From the NCBI GenBank assembly GCA_009697815.1, contig WLRQ01000027.1, positions 1 through 35,933 of the forward strand: a stretch of DNA of 35,933 nt, read 5' to 3'. This stretch comes from Actinomycetota bacterium. Lineage in GTDB: Bacteria > Actinomycetota > Actinomycetes > S36-B12 > CAIYMF01. Below are positions 9,082 through 17,286 of this stretch, piece by piece. Positions within the stretch are counted from its first letter, which is position 1. Every line of letters begins with the position of its first letter. The position numbers and the translations under genes were made by a program. The notes beneath the pieces are model-generated. The model was not told the origin of the DNA, ran no database searches, and worked only from the letters and a program-made list of their open reading frames with translations.

Positions 9082-10496
9082 CACGACACTCCTCGGATCA
9101 GGGCAAGGGCTTCGTCACGGACGGCCTCCATGAGCGCGGAGTCGGCGCCCTCGACATTGAGCCTCAACAGCGGCTCGGTGTTGCTGGCCCGGACGTTGAA
9201 CCACCATCGGGCACCCGATGCGCTGATGCCCGCGACAGTGAGGCCATCGAGATCGTCGAACTCGATCCCCGGACGAGTGCCAAATTCCGACCTGATCCGC
9301 TCGATTGCCGCAGACTGGTCGGCCACGGTCGTATTGATCTCCCCGGACGAGACATAGCGGGTGTAGTCGGCGAGCAAGCTCGAGAGGGTGGTGCCCTCGG
9401 GCGTCTCCCCCAGGGCCGCGAGAACGTGCAGTGCAGCGAGCATCCCGGAGTCGGCCCGCCAGAAGTCACGGAAGTAGAAGTGACCCGAGTGCTCACCTCC
9501 GAAGACCGCGCCCGTCTCGGCCATCCGGGCCTTGATGAAGGAGTGGCCAACACGCGTTCGGATGGGCACCCCACCGTGCTCGCGGACAATCTCGGGGACG
9601 GCCGCACTCGTGATCAGGTTGTGGATGATCGAGGAACCGGGATCCTTCGCGAGCTCGCGAACGGCGATCAGCGCGGTGAGGGTGGATGGGTCGACGATCC
9701 CGCCTCGCTCGTCCACGACGAAGCACCGATCCGCGTCACCGTCGAAAGCCAGGCCGATGTCGGCACCCTGGTCGAGCACCGCGCGCTGGAGGTCACGAAG
9801 GTTCTCCGGCTCGATGGGATTGGCCTCATGGTTCGGGAAGGTGCCGTCGAGCTCAAAGAAGAGTGGGGACACACTCAGCGGAAGACCGACCAGGACCGCG
9901 GGAACCGTGTGCCCACCCATCCCGTTGCCCGCGTCGACCACGACGTTGAGGTGACGGCTGCCCGCGAGCGGGACCAGCGCGTTGAGGAACGCCGCGTACT
10001 CGGTGAGGACATCGCGCTCGGCAATCGTGCCGACGGGCAGGTCACAGGCCGGGACACCCGAGACCGACCACTGACCGATCAACGCCTTGATCTCGCTGAG
10101 TCCGGTGTCCTGCCCGACGGGTGAGGCGCCGACCCGACACAGCTTGATCCCGTTGTACTGCGCGGGGTTGTGACTCGCGGTGAACATGGCGCCGGGGAGC
10201 CCCATGGACCCGGCGGCGAAGTAGAGCTGATCGGTCGAGGCCAGGCCGATCTCGAGGATGTCGCACCCCTGCGAGGTCACGCCCTCGGCGAATGCCGCCA
10301 CGAGGTCAGGGCCCGATGGGCGCATGTCGCGGCCAACTACGACGGTGCCGGGACCACCATCGGCACGTGAGGCACCTACGACGCGAACGAAAGCCGCACC
10401 GACCAGGCGTGCAATATCGGTGTCAAGATCGTCGGGCACGATGCCACGGACGTCATAGGCCTTGATGAGGCGGTCGAGGAGCGCGTGGTCAAGCAC
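9081..10496 (-). CDS. manB: Phosphomannomutase/phosphoglucomutase
   Basis: Converts mannose-6-P to mannose-1-P (and perhaps the glucose forms), the step before GDP-mannose. 471 residues, a normal length. The four alpha-D-phosphohexomutase domains are visible: N-terminal KAYDVRG (13-18), the active-site loop FTASHNPAQYNGIK with phosphoserine Ser108, the metal loop FDGDADRCF (Asp252, Asp254, Asp256), the sugar-binding GGEHSGH loop, and the phosphate-binding RASNTEPLLRLNVEG near the C-terminus. It starts at GTG 10496 with no ribosome site; TAGGGT lies 7 bases upstream, which suggests a leaderless message. It heads the operon manB, trm112, isomerase, CDF. It matches the manB of the mycobacterial Rv3257c locus. 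Confidence 0.96.
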   Translation of the reverse strand: MLDHALLDRLIKAYDVRGIVPDDLDTDIARLVGAAFVRVVGASRADGGPGTVVVGRDMRPSGPDLVAAFAEGVTSQGCDILEIGLASTDQLYFAAGSMGLPGAMFTASHNPAQYNGIKLCRVGASPVGQDTGLSEIKALIGQWSVSGVPACDLPVGTIAERDVLTEYAAFLNALVPLAGSRHLNVVVDAGNGMGGHTVPAVLVGLPLSVSPLFFELDGTFPNHEANPIEPENLRDLQRAVLDQGADIGLAFDGDADRCFVVDERGGIVDPSTLTALIAVRELAKDPGSSIIHNLITSAAVPEIVREHGGVPIRTRVGHSFIKARMAETGAVFGGEHSGHFYFRDFWRADSGMLAALHVLAALGETPEGTTLSSLLADYTRYVSSGEINTTVADQSAAIERIRSEFGTRPGIEFDDLDGLTVAGISASGARWWFNVRASNTEPLLRLNVEGADSALMEAVRDEALALIRGVS

Positions 10497-10503
10497 GCGG
10501 ACG

Positions 10504-10509
10504 ACCCTA
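10504..10509 (-). promoter_or_regulatory. Candidate -10 box for leaderless manB
   Basis: TAGGGT fits TANNNT and ends 7 bases before the GTG start, so transcription would begin at or next to the start codon. No clear -35 box. The same arrangement recurs at five other genes in this window. Confidence 0.5.
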
Positions 10510-10577
10510 CCCTTCGTGGTCGGCGCAGCGACGCGGCCGGGTGATCGGCTGAGGTTATGCGGCGGCGCTGGAGCAGA

Positions 10578-10829
10578 TCAGAGCTTGCGCTTGGCCCGCG
10601 AGAGCACGTGGTCGACCGAGAGCAACTCATCGCCAGCCTCCCAGGTGCGGTTCTCGCACTCGAGGCAATTGGTGAACTGGACCTCGCTACCGTCGGCGAG
10701 CTCCATCGAGATGCGGGTCACGCGCTCGGACTGACACATCCGGCACTGGATGCCGACGCGGGCTCCTGGCTGGGTAAGCGATCCGAGCGCCTCGGGAGCA
10801 CTCGTCGCCGTCTGAGCACTTCGGGCCAT
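10578..10829 (-). CDS. Small TFIIS-like zinc-ribbon protein of unknown function
   Basis: 83 residues from ATG 10829, which has AGAGGA about eight bases upstream; an in-frame earlier start lacks a ribosome site. Residues 28-65 hold CRMC (Cys29, Cys32) and CLEC (Cys55, Cys58), joined by a stretch with ISMELADGSEVQFTN and followed by ENRTWE. The layout of two CxxC knuckles, an acidic turn and a Trp after the last knuckle resembles the C-terminal zinc ribbon of TFIIS/Rpb9. That is a resemblance by eye, not a proven homology. The C-terminus is basic (SRAKRKL). It lies between DUF3499 and manB on the same strand and has its own leader with an AT-richer region. A nucleic-acid or RNA-polymerase role is possible; no named family is assigned. 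Confidence 0.72.
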   Translation of the reverse strand: MARSAQTATSAPEALGSLTQPGARVGIQCRMCQSERVTRISMELADGSEVQFTNCLECENRTWEAGDELLSVDHVLSRAKRKL

Positions 10830-10861
10830 GAGGTGATCCTCTCTCGGGGTTCGCACGGGGA

Positions 10862-10867
10862 ACGATA
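10862..10867 (-). promoter_or_regulatory. Candidate -10 box for the zinc-ribbon gene
   Basis: TATCGT (TANNNT type) lies about 33 bases before ATG 10829, leaving a leader of about 26 bases that contains the AGAGGA ribosome site. No convincing -35 box. Confidence 0.3.
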
Positions 10868-10904
10868 CGGCTGATTCCGTGTGATGGGAAGGTCCAGTGT
10901 GACT

Positions 10905-10975
10905 GATGGGACGTAAGTAATCTCAAGTGACTACTTTGAGCAATCTTGGAGCTACACAGCGTGATCACTATCACC
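10905..10975. promoter_or_regulatory. AT-richer intergenic patch with inverted repeats
   Basis: This patch is visibly less GC-rich than its surroundings. It holds CTCAA...TTGAG (10922-10940, 5-bp arms) and GTGAT-CACT-ATCAC (10961-10974). Such repeats could be operators for the zinc-ribbon gene, but the arms are short. Confidence 0.25.
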
Positions 10976-11002
10976 GGTGCGAGCGGGCGGTTGGCGAGAC
11001 GA

Positions 11003-11362
11003 TCAGACGTCCGCGTCACTCCGCAGCACGCGCAGGTGGCCGCGGCGGCCCAACTCAACGACCGGTGTCGGCACCCTGACCGGAACCCGAGGCCGCGCAG
11101 CCTCCCGTACCGCGTCGGCCAGCGCCTCAAGGTCGTCGCTCGAGGGCCGCAGCGCATCGGGATCGGGCTGCAGTCGCACGACTTCCCAGCCTCGCGGGGC
11201 GGTCATGCGCTCGTAGTGGGGCGCGCACAGGTCGTAGCAGTGAGGTTCCGCGTACGTGGCAAGTGGCCCGAGAACTGCGGTCTGGTCGGCATAGACATAG
11301 GTCAGCGTCGCCACGGCTGCACGGGGGCAGGAGGGCTTGGAACATCGACGCACGGGGCTCAC
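11003..11362 (-). CDS. DUF3499 family protein
   Basis: Conserved actinobacterial protein of unknown function (Rv3258c type), 119 residues from GTG 11362. The hallmark region reads RRCSKPSCPRAAVATLTYVYAD, then GPLATYAEPHCYDLCAPHYERMTAPRGWEVVR. The Cys pairs (CSKPSC and CYDLC) with nearby His suggest a small metal-binding fold. A second block, DDLEALADAVREAARP, is also typical. The C-terminal 30 residues are rich in Val, Arg and Pro and poorly conserved. There is no ribosome site; TAGTGT ends 7 bases before the GTG, pointing to a leaderless message. It is divergent from the zincin-family gene, as in mycobacteria (Rv3258c/Rv3259). Confidence 0.9.
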   Translation of the reverse strand: MSPVRRCSKPSCPRAAVATLTYVYADQTAVLGPLATYAEPHCYDLCAPHYERMTAPRGWEVVRLQPDPDALRPSSDDLEALADAVREAARPRVPVRVPTPVVELGRRGHLRVLRSDADV

Positions 11363-11369
11363 GTGGCCG

Positions 11370-11375
11370 ACACTA
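11370..11375 (-). promoter_or_regulatory. Candidate -10 box for leaderless DUF3499 gene
   Basis: TAGTGT (TANNNT) ends 7 bases before GTG 11362 on the minus strand. No ribosome site is present between them. Confidence 0.5.
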
Positions 11376-11454
11376 AGGCCGCGGACCGACGCCGGACGTG
11401 ACCGGCACGCCGTCAAACCCTGGAGGCGTAGGTCGCGCTGAGAGCTCGGCGACC

Positions 11455-11460
11455 TAGTCT
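11455..11460 (+). promoter_or_regulatory. Candidate -10 box for leaderless zincin-family gene
   Basis: TAGTCT (TANNNT) ends 6 bases before GTG 11467, so the transcript would start at the first base of the start codon. Confidence 0.45.
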
Positions 11461-11466
11461 TGACGA

Positions 11467-11904
11467 GTGGGAGAAACCCAGGGACAGCCCTCCGTGCGGC
11501 GCGACCGCCACGGACGCGGACTCCGCGGCCCGCTGGCCCCTCCCACCTCCCCCGCGACCGTGCCTCGCGCGGAGCGGTTTGGCGATCTGGTCGTCGACGC
11601 GGTCGATCGACTTGAGCCCCGATGGGGTTCGCGGCTCACGGCTGTCGAGGTGGAAGTCCGCGACGTTCCCGACCCGCGCGATGCTCCGCCTGATGAGGTG
11701 ATGCTTGCCGAGCACCGGACCGACAGATCAGGGCGGATCGCCACACTCGTGCTCTACCGGCGCCCCGTCGAGTTCAGGGCTCCCGAGCACACTTCACTTG
11801 TCAATCTCATCCGCGATCTCGTCGCCGAACATCTCGCGGAGGTGTTGGGCACGAGCGCTGGGGAGATCGATCCGTCCTACGACCAGCGCAGCGACGAAGC
11901 CTAG
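11467..11904 (+). CDS. Metallopeptidase-family (zincin-like, Rv3259 type) protein lacking HExxH
   Basis: 145 residues from GTG 11467. The C-terminal two thirds fit the short zincin-like family found beside whiB2 in actinobacteria: RFGDLVVDAVDRLEPRW, VEVEVRDVPDPRD, TLVLYRRPVEFRA, then LVAEHLAEVLGTSAGEIDPSYD. In active relatives the helix before LG carries HExxH; here it reads VAEHLAEVLG, so the metal site is lost or changed. Activity as a protease is therefore doubtful. The first 35 residues are Arg/Gly/Pro-rich and look disordered. The gene is divergent from DUF3499 and convergent with DUF5719, with a 23-base gap. Position and order match Rv3259. Confidence 0.85.
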   Translation: MGETQGQPSVRRDRHGRGLRGPLAPPTSPATVPRAERFGDLVVDAVDRLEPRWGSRLTAVEVEVRDVPDPRDAPPDEVMLAEHRTDRSGRIATLVLYRRPVEFRAPEHTSLVNLIRDLVAEHLAEVLGTSAGEIDPSYDQRSDEA

Positions 11905-11927
11905 GTTCGCCCACCGATCCGATCAGG

Positions 11928-13463
11928 TCAGCGGACCGAGGAACCCGGGAGCGAGACGACAGCCGGAACGAGCGTGGTGGTCCGGATCGGGTAGATCGGG
12001 GAAAGGGCCACGAGCGGGCCCCGAAGATTGGGCTCGAGAAGCTCACGGGCCGCATACACCGGACCACCCGACACGGGAGTGACGACCAGGATCGAGGTCG
12101 GCGACGAACTCCTCACCGGGATCGCAACCGGGAGGACCGATCCAGCCGGGACTGTCACGGTTCGGCTCCAGGTGCGCTCGGTCGAGCCGCCGACATAGAG
12201 ATCGAGTCGGACCGTCGCGGCGGCGGCCGGCGCGGAGAGCCCCACCGTGTGGGCGATGGTGCCCGCCGCGAGCCCCACGACGATGCCCGGCCCCGTAAGT
12301 GCGGGCACCGGGGCCGTGGAGTCGTGCTCGAGAGCTGTGGCGGGCGTCCCGAATCGGATCTCGGCCCCCGCCACAACCTTCTCGGTCGAGGTGATGAGCA
12401 CCCCCGTCGCCTGCCCCTCGAGCAAGGCTCCCAACTGGACCATCTTGACGTGACCGGCCTGCAAGTCGATCTGGTCCAGTCCCGACGGAGTGATCAGGCC
12501 GTCCGGGGTCAACAACTGCACGGACACGGTGGTATCGAGGTCAGGCGAGAGCAGGTCGAGCCGGGCGTAGTCGACCCCCTCTGGGATGAGCGGGATCACC
12601 AGCGAGGTGCCGAGTGAGGTCGTGGGTAGCAATGACATCCCACGTGGGACGAGCCCCAGTGTCGTGCTGTCGAGGGCGGTGATCGCAACTCGGCCGGAAC
12701 GCGCGATGACATGGATCGCGGTGATCACCTGGTCGGGCGCGAGCGCGTCCAGCCGCACCAGGCTCCGCGAGGACCCGCGGACGAGGATGCCCGACCCGCC
12801 CGGAGCCACCACCTCGCCGGCCAGGCCGTAGACCCGAAGGTCGACCTGGGCTGGCTGGTCATCGACGTTCACCAGCATCACCGTGGTGACACGTCCCAGA
12901 GTCGAGCCTGCGCCGACAAGCCAGCCATCGGTGATCGGGCGGCCGCAGGGGGCGGCCGCGAGACCACGGGAACTTCCTCGGCGCGAGAGTGTGACCTGAT
13001 CGGCCCCGAGCCCAATCGCGAACGACCCGGTAGCCCGAGCGAACACCGGCGGACCGGACTTGGCCAGCACCACGCGCGAAGCCGTGTCACCCGCAGCCGC
13101 GATTGACACCGGGCGGGTGGGGAGAGCCCCTCGCACGAGGTCAGCCAAGGTCGCGATGCCCCCGGTGACCGATGCCACGGGCGCGACGCCCGCGACCACC
13201 CTCGACGTCCGGTCCACGGTCGCCGTGGTGACAGGACAGACCAGCTCGGTGGAACCGATCGGCTCCTGGCTCGCAGACGCCATCACACTGACCGGGACAG
13301 GTGCCAGCAGGAGACCACCGGCCACGAGGAGGCCGGCCGCCAGTAGTGCGCACAGGGCCGCGACAAAGGGACGCGTGACGAGGCGGCCGGCACGCCCACG
13401 GACAGGGCGCGCGGATGAGAACGCCATCGGGCGCGGGTTCTCGGCGGGGGCGACGTCGGTCAT
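11928..13463 (-). CDS. DUF5719 family membrane-anchored protein
   Basis: 511 residues. A cytoplasmic basic N-terminus (to about residue 32) is followed by one hydrophobic anchor, FVAALCALLAAGLLVAGGLLL (split here at its middle by the membrane), and a long extracytoplasmic region rich in Val, Thr, Ser and Pro with beta-strand character. The fit to DUF5719 rests on blocks such as GWLVGAGSTLGRV, LVNVDDQPAQVDLRVYG and VVAGAEIRFG, and on gene order. The family lies beside the giant GT2 membrane protein in actinobacteria; its role is unknown. The start ATGA overlaps the stop of that glycosyltransferase (13460-13463), so the two are surely co-translated and may work together outside the membrane in glycan export or assembly. 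Confidence 0.82.
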   Translation of the reverse strand: MTDVAPAENPRPMAFSSARPVRGRAGRLVTRPFVAALCALLAAGLLVAGGLLLAPVPVSVMASASQEPIGSTELVCPVTTATVDRTSRVVAGVAPVASVTGGIATLADLVRGALPTRPVSIAAAGDTASRVVLAKSGPPVFARATGSFAIGLGADQVTLSRRGSSRGLAAAPCGRPITDGWLVGAGSTLGRVTTVMLVNVDDQPAQVDLRVYGLAGEVVAPGGSGILVRGSSRSLVRLDALAPDQVITAIHVIARSGRVAITALDSTTLGLVPRGMSLLPTTSLGTSLVIPLIPEGVDYARLDLLSPDLDTTVSVQLLTPDGLITPSGLDQIDLQAGHVKMVQLGALLEGQATGVLITSTEKVVAGAEIRFGTPATALEHDSTAPVPALTGPGIVVGLAAGTIAHTVGLSAPAAAATVRLDLYVGGSTERTWSRTVTVPAGSVLPVAIPVRSSSPTSILVVTPVSGGPVYAARELLEPNLRGPLVALSPIYPIRTTTLVPAVVSLPGSSVR

Positions 13464-16400
13464 GGCTGGACCACCTCAATCGGCGGCGACGGGTTCCCCA
13501 CAACAGGCTCGCGTTCGGCGCCGGACTCGGGAACCTCGTCGGCATCGTCGTCGATCTCCCGCCTCCGCGACGGAAGCGCCAAGATCACGACACCGATGAT
13601 GACCGCCGCCTGCGCCCACAGCCAGCGGCGGCGGGAGGTGCCATCGAACGTCACAACAACGCGGGCGCTCTCGTCGGGAAGTGCGACATGCTGCACCGAA
13701 GGATCGAGGCCACCCTCGACCCCGCCCTCGGATTCGACCCCAACGCCGGCCTGAGGTGTCACGGATATCCCATTGATGCTCCAGAGCCAACGGCCGTTGG
13801 AGGCCTCGGCCAAGATCAGCCGCCGGCCCGCAGGCCCCGCTGTCACCGTGGTGTCAATCGAGGTAGTGACCCGTGGCTCCTCGACGGCCATCCGCACCGG
13901 GGCCGACCCACGACCAACGCTGGCACTCGCGCTCACCTGGGCGCGGCTAGAGACCGGAGACAACTGCCAGACCGCGTCGCCCCCACGAGAGGCAAGCCGA
14001 CGCACACCGCGCTGGCCATCGAGGGTGTCGACCAGGGGGTCGCCCTCGCCACCGACGTCGACACGTGTCAGGACGACGTAGCGGATCCCATGGGCGGCGA
14101 GCATCGTGATCTCGTCAGCACCGACTCCCCCGGCAAGGCGCGCGACGAGCAGATCGATCTCGGTGGTGACCCACTGCGGCCCTGCCACGTCGAGGTCGCC
14201 CAACGCGGGCTCCGGCGCCGACAGGAGGTCATAGGCCAGCCTGTGGTCGGTGAGCCTGCTCAGCACCAAGGCACGGGGGCGCTGCAGCCCGCGCATATCG
14301 GCGGCCACGAAAGCCGGGAGCACATCCCTCGAGCCTCGAGTCAGCGGTCCGTCGATACCGATCACCACCAGCGCGAGGGATCCCAGGGGCGCCAGCGCCA
14401 GCAGGATCAGAAGCATGCCAGCGGCGGGCTGACGCCAGGTGAAGTTCGAGATCGCGAGCAAGCGCGGCAAGCGGTCCATCGTGAGCGTGGCCGCGAGGAT
14501 GAGGGCGCCGCCCCACAGCGCGGTGGCCACCCCCGGCCACGGTGCGACGGGGTCGGGGATCGCCGACACCGTGACGCGCAGGACCGACTCGACAACTCCG
14601 ATCATCAGGCCGCACAGGCCCACGACCCACGCGGCGGCCACCGGTCGTCGCCGGCCGGGCACGGCGAGGGCGACAAGTCCTGCCAGCACGATCCCGAAGC
14701 CGAGCCAGAGTGGGGTCGACCCCACTCCACCGGGTCGCAGCAGGGCGACGTCAAGTGCCGTCAAGTGCGCATCGGTAGGGCCGGTGAGCCCGGGCTCGAG
14801 CCAGAGAAGTGCGGGCTCGCGGATGATCCGCAGGCTCCAGGGCATGAGCAGTGCCACGGGAACCAGAACCGTCAGCAGGAGACGGACGCGGCCCTTCGCG
14901 TCACGAACATAGGTCACGCTGGCGATGAGCGCGAGCAATGCAGCAGCCAACCAGAGGACCGGGGTGAAGGACGCCACGACGGCGAGCAACAGGGACGTGC
15001 CAAAAACCCGTCGCCAGGTCGGTGCCCGACCGATGCCGACCAGCCGTGCGCACGATCGTGCCAGCCATGGCAGTAGCACTATCGCGGCCGCCGTGCCGAT
15101 ACGTCCGCCTGAGATCGCGCCGGTGACGGCGGGCAATGTCGCATAGGTGACGGCGGCCCAGATACGAGCCCATCGGACTACGACGACACCGCGCAGCGCG
15201 AGGTAGGAGGTGAGCCCTGCCATCGGGACGAGGAGAAGGAGGAGGACGTCCACCGCCGAGGATGCCGATCCGCGCAGGAGGGCCGCGAGGAGTGCCAGGG
15301 GGATGAGCCACGCGGGGGCATCCGCGGCCGATCCCGCCCCGACCTCGTGCCAGGCACTGGTGTACGCCGCCCAGAGGTCCGCCGCGCCCGCCGGGGCAGG
15401 CACGAGTGCACCCCCGAGCAACTCGCCAGCGCCCAGAAGTGAGCGAGCGCCAATGAGAGCAACCAGGACCAGACCGCACACGAGCAGGGTCGCCGGTTGG
15501 GCGGCCCATCGCCGAAGCCGTGAGACATGATGATCGTCACCGAGCCACGCAGAAGGATCATCCGGCGTGGAGTCCAGAACTGAGCGCCTGACCTCAACGG
15601 AGTCGCGTCCGGCGACAAGGTCGGCCACCGATTCCAGTGCGTGCCGGGCCTGCACCCCGCGGTGAGCCAGCAAGGTGCGGACGTCGGAGTCCGACACCGA
15701 CGCGGGCCCACGTCCCGCTGAGTCGACGCGCGCCCGCGAGGACCGCAGAGCCGCTCGGTCGCGGACGGCGTCACGGAAGGCACCCCACTCATCGCGCGCC
15801 TGATCGGGAGCCTTGCCCAAGAGCAGGCCGATCGCTCGAACGATCGTGCCGACGAGGAGTCGGGTCGTGACGAAGGGTCGACGCAGACCCGAGGAATGTG
15901 CGCGCATCAGGTGGATGGCGGCCGAGCGATCGAGTCTGCGGGGACGCTCAGGGTGCTTGGGCGATCCTGCATCCACAACGCGACGCGAGTGGGTGGCGGC
16001 CTCGCGGTGGTGCACGACGGCATCGGTGGCTACGACGACGCGGTACCCCGCCCGCCTGGCACGCCAGCAGAAGTCGATGTCGTCGCGGAACATCGGCAGC
16101 GCCGGATCAAATCCACCGAGGGCATCCCAGACGTCCCGGCGCACGAGCATGCCCGCAGTGCTGACGGCCAGAACATCGCGGACCCCGTCGTGCTGGCCCT
16201 GGTCGAGTTCGCGGCGTTCGAGACCGGTGACCCGGTTCCCGGAACGAGCCACGGTGACACCACATTCGACGAGCATCGACTCGTTGCGCCAGCCCCGCAG
16301 CTTCGATCCCAGGATCTCGACCGTGTGGTCACGGTCCGCAGCCAACAGCAGTGAGGCGAGCGCCGCAGGATCTGGGGCGGAATCGTCGTGAAGCAGCCAG

Positions 16401-16861
16401 ATCCACGCGACAGGAGCGTCGAGGAGATCAGCGGGATCCTCGACGGTGGCGACGAGTTCGTGGGCGCCATAGCGCGGGGGCTCGTGCGGGCCATGAGAAC
16501 CGTCGGCGAGCAGCTCACCCTCGGCCTCGATGCCGCGCGCCACTGCAGTTCCGAAGCCAGTGTCACGGGGAAGCTCGACGAGCAGGTCGATGAGCCCTGT
16601 GTCCGCGGCAGCGCGCATGAGGACCTGAGTGTCGTCGACGCTTCCGGTGTCGACACCGATCACCCAATCGGGGCGAAGGGTCGATCGTGAGAGTGCAGTC
16701 AGGACAGCGGGCAACCAGCGGGCACCGTCGTGAGACACGAGGACAGTGGTGACAACGTGCTCGCGCAGAGCGAACTCGTCGAGGTCTTCTGCGAAGAAAT
16801 GGGCATCGAGATCCTCGGTGATGGTCTCGAGGTCATCGACCCGCGCATCGTCAGAAGCCAT
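13460..16861 (-). CDS. Large GT2 glycosyltransferase fused to a polytopic membrane domain
   Basis: 1133 residues. The N-terminus is acidic (1-35). A GT2/GT-A domain follows: VTTVLVSHDGARWLPAVLTAL (38-58), VIGVDTGSVDDT (68-79), WLLHDDSAPDPAAL with the likely metal/nucleotide Asp pair at 159-160, and DDIDFCWRARRAGYRVV with VVHHREA near 270-300. From about residue 460 to 830 there are many hydrophobic helices, then an extracytoplasmic-looking region with THRLAYDLLS-like sequence, a final helix (AAVIIGVVILALPS) and an acidic tail. Such proteins occur next to DUF5719 and whiB in many actinobacteria; the sugar and acceptor are unknown. ATG 16861 has AAGGTG nearby; TAAGGT also lies 9 bases upstream as a possible -10 box. 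The start lies 77 bases beyond the whiB stop on the same strand. Confidence 0.88.
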   Translation of the reverse strand: MASDDARVDDLETITEDLDAHFFAEDLDEFALREHVVTTVLVSHDGARWLPAVLTALSRSTLRPDWVIGVDTGSVDDTQVLMRAAADTGLIDLLVELPRDTGFGTAVARGIEAEGELLADGSHGPHEPPRYGAHELVATVEDPADLLDAPVAWIWLLHDDSAPDPAALASLLLAADRDHTVEILGSKLRGWRNESMLVECGVTVARSGNRVTGLERRELDQGQHDGVRDVLAVSTAGMLVRRDVWDALGGFDPALPMFRDDIDFCWRARRAGYRVVVATDAVVHHREAATHSRRVVDAGSPKHPERPRRLDRSAAIHLMRAHSSGLRRPFVTTRLLVGTIVRAIGLLLGKAPDQARDEWGAFRDAVRDRAALRSSRARVDSAGRGPASVSDSDVRTLLAHRGVQARHALESVADLVAGRDSVEVRRSVLDSTPDDPSAWLGDDHHVSRLRRWAAQPATLLVCGLVLVALIGARSLLGAGELLGGALVPAPAGAADLWAAYTSAWHEVGAGSAADAPAWLIPLALLAALLRGSASSAVDVLLLLLVPMAGLTSYLALRGVVVVRWARIWAAVTYATLPAVTGAISGGRIGTAAAIVLLPWLARSCARLVGIGRAPTWRRVFGTSLLLAVVASFTPVLWLAAALLALIASVTYVRDAKGRVRLLLTVLVPVALLMPWSLRIIREPALLWLEPGLTGPTDAHLTALDVALLRPGGVGSTPLWLGFGIVLAGLVALAVPGRRRPVAAAWVVGLCGLMIGVVESVLRVTVSAIPDPVAPWPGVATALWGGALILAATLTMDRLPRLLAISNFTWRQPAAGMLLILLALAPLGSLALVVIGIDGPLTRGSRDVLPAFVAADMRGLQRPRALVLSRLTDHRLAYDLLSAPEPALGDLDVAGPQWVTTEIDLLVARLAGGVGADEITMLAAHGIRYVVLTRVDVGGEGDPLVDTLDGQRGVRRLASRGGDAVWQLSPVSSRAQVSASASVGRGSAPVRMAVEEPRVTTSIDTTVTAGPAGRRLILAEASNGRWLWSINGISVTPQAGVGVESEGGVEGGLDPSVQHVALPDESARVVVTFDGTSRRRWLWAQAAVIIGVVILALPSRRREIDDDADEVPESGAEREPVVGNPSPPIEVVQP

Positions 16862-16870
16862 GGCGCCTGC

Positions 16871-16876
16871 ACCTTA
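16871..16876 (-). promoter_or_regulatory. TAAGGT element before the large glycosyltransferase
   Basis: TAAGGT ends 9 bases before ATG 16861. It fits TANNNT and also contains AAGGT, so it could be a -10 box for a near-leaderless transcript or a weak ribosome site; the two readings cannot be separated here. Confidence 0.3.
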
Positions 16877-16937
16877 CGCGATCTGCTGAGAGCCACCACG
16901 CGGCGTTCCGGGGGGGATGCACGGATCAGGCGGTGGA

Positions 16938-17195
16938 TCAGCCCGCGGCCTTCTTCAGGCGTCGCCGTTCGCGCTCGGACAGACCGCCCCAAATGCCGAA
17001 GCGTTCATCGTGACCAAGTGCGTATTCCAAACACTCGACACGGACATCACATGTGGTGCACACGCGCTTGGCCTCACGGGTCGAGCCGCCCTTTTCAGGG
17101 AAGAACGCCTCGGGATCGGTCTGGGCGCACAGTGCGCGCTCCTGCCAACCAAGCTCCACTGCGTCGGCCATCGGCAGAACGGTGGGCTGAGACAC
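16938..17195 (-). CDS. whiB2: WhiB-family Fe-S transcription regulator (WhiB/WhiB2 type)
   Basis: 85 residues from GTG 17195, which has AGGAGGT at 17202-17208, six bases upstream. Four Cys ligands for a [4Fe-4S] cluster are in place: Cys23, then Cys46-x2-Cys49-x5-Cys55. The signatures ELGWQERALCAQTDPEAFF, EKGGSTREAKRVC and FGIWGGLSERERRRLKKA match Streptomyces WhiB and mycobacterial WhmD/WhiB2, which bind the primary sigma factor and control septation. Neighbours (fbiA/fbiB, manB and manC locus) agree with WhiB2 orthology. Unlike mycobacteria, fbiC is inserted between whiB and fbiA. Two palindromes lie upstream (17287-17300 and 17311-17325). Confidence 0.96.
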   Translation of the reverse strand: MSQPTVLPMADAVELGWQERALCAQTDPEAFFPEKGGSTREAKRVCTTCDVRVECLEYALGHDERFGIWGGLSERERRRLKKAAG

Positions 17196-17201
17196 CGCGG
17201 T

Positions 17202-17208
17202 ACCTCCT
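17202..17208 (-). promoter_or_regulatory. Strong ribosome site that sets the whiB start
   Basis: AGGAGGT six bases before GTG 17195. It decides the start against an in-frame ATG eight codons later and against longer upstream extensions that lack a ribosome site. Confidence 0.8.
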
Positions 17209-17286
17209 CGACCTCGGCTCCGAGCGTGCTCTACCCCCGGGGCCTGACATGGCATCCAACGCAGATCGCGCTGGCTACAAGGTGAA

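Noticed and set aside
7859-9133. Plus-strand open frame of 424 codons
   Set aside because: Antisense to the isomerase and Trm112 genes, whose motifs are clear; no domain is seen in this frame.
13415-15076. Long plus-strand open frame of 553 codons
   Set aside because: It lies wholly antisense to the well-supported GT2 membrane protein and DUF5719 gene, is rich in Arg, Gly, Gln and His and has no recognisable domain; it is a by-product of high GC.
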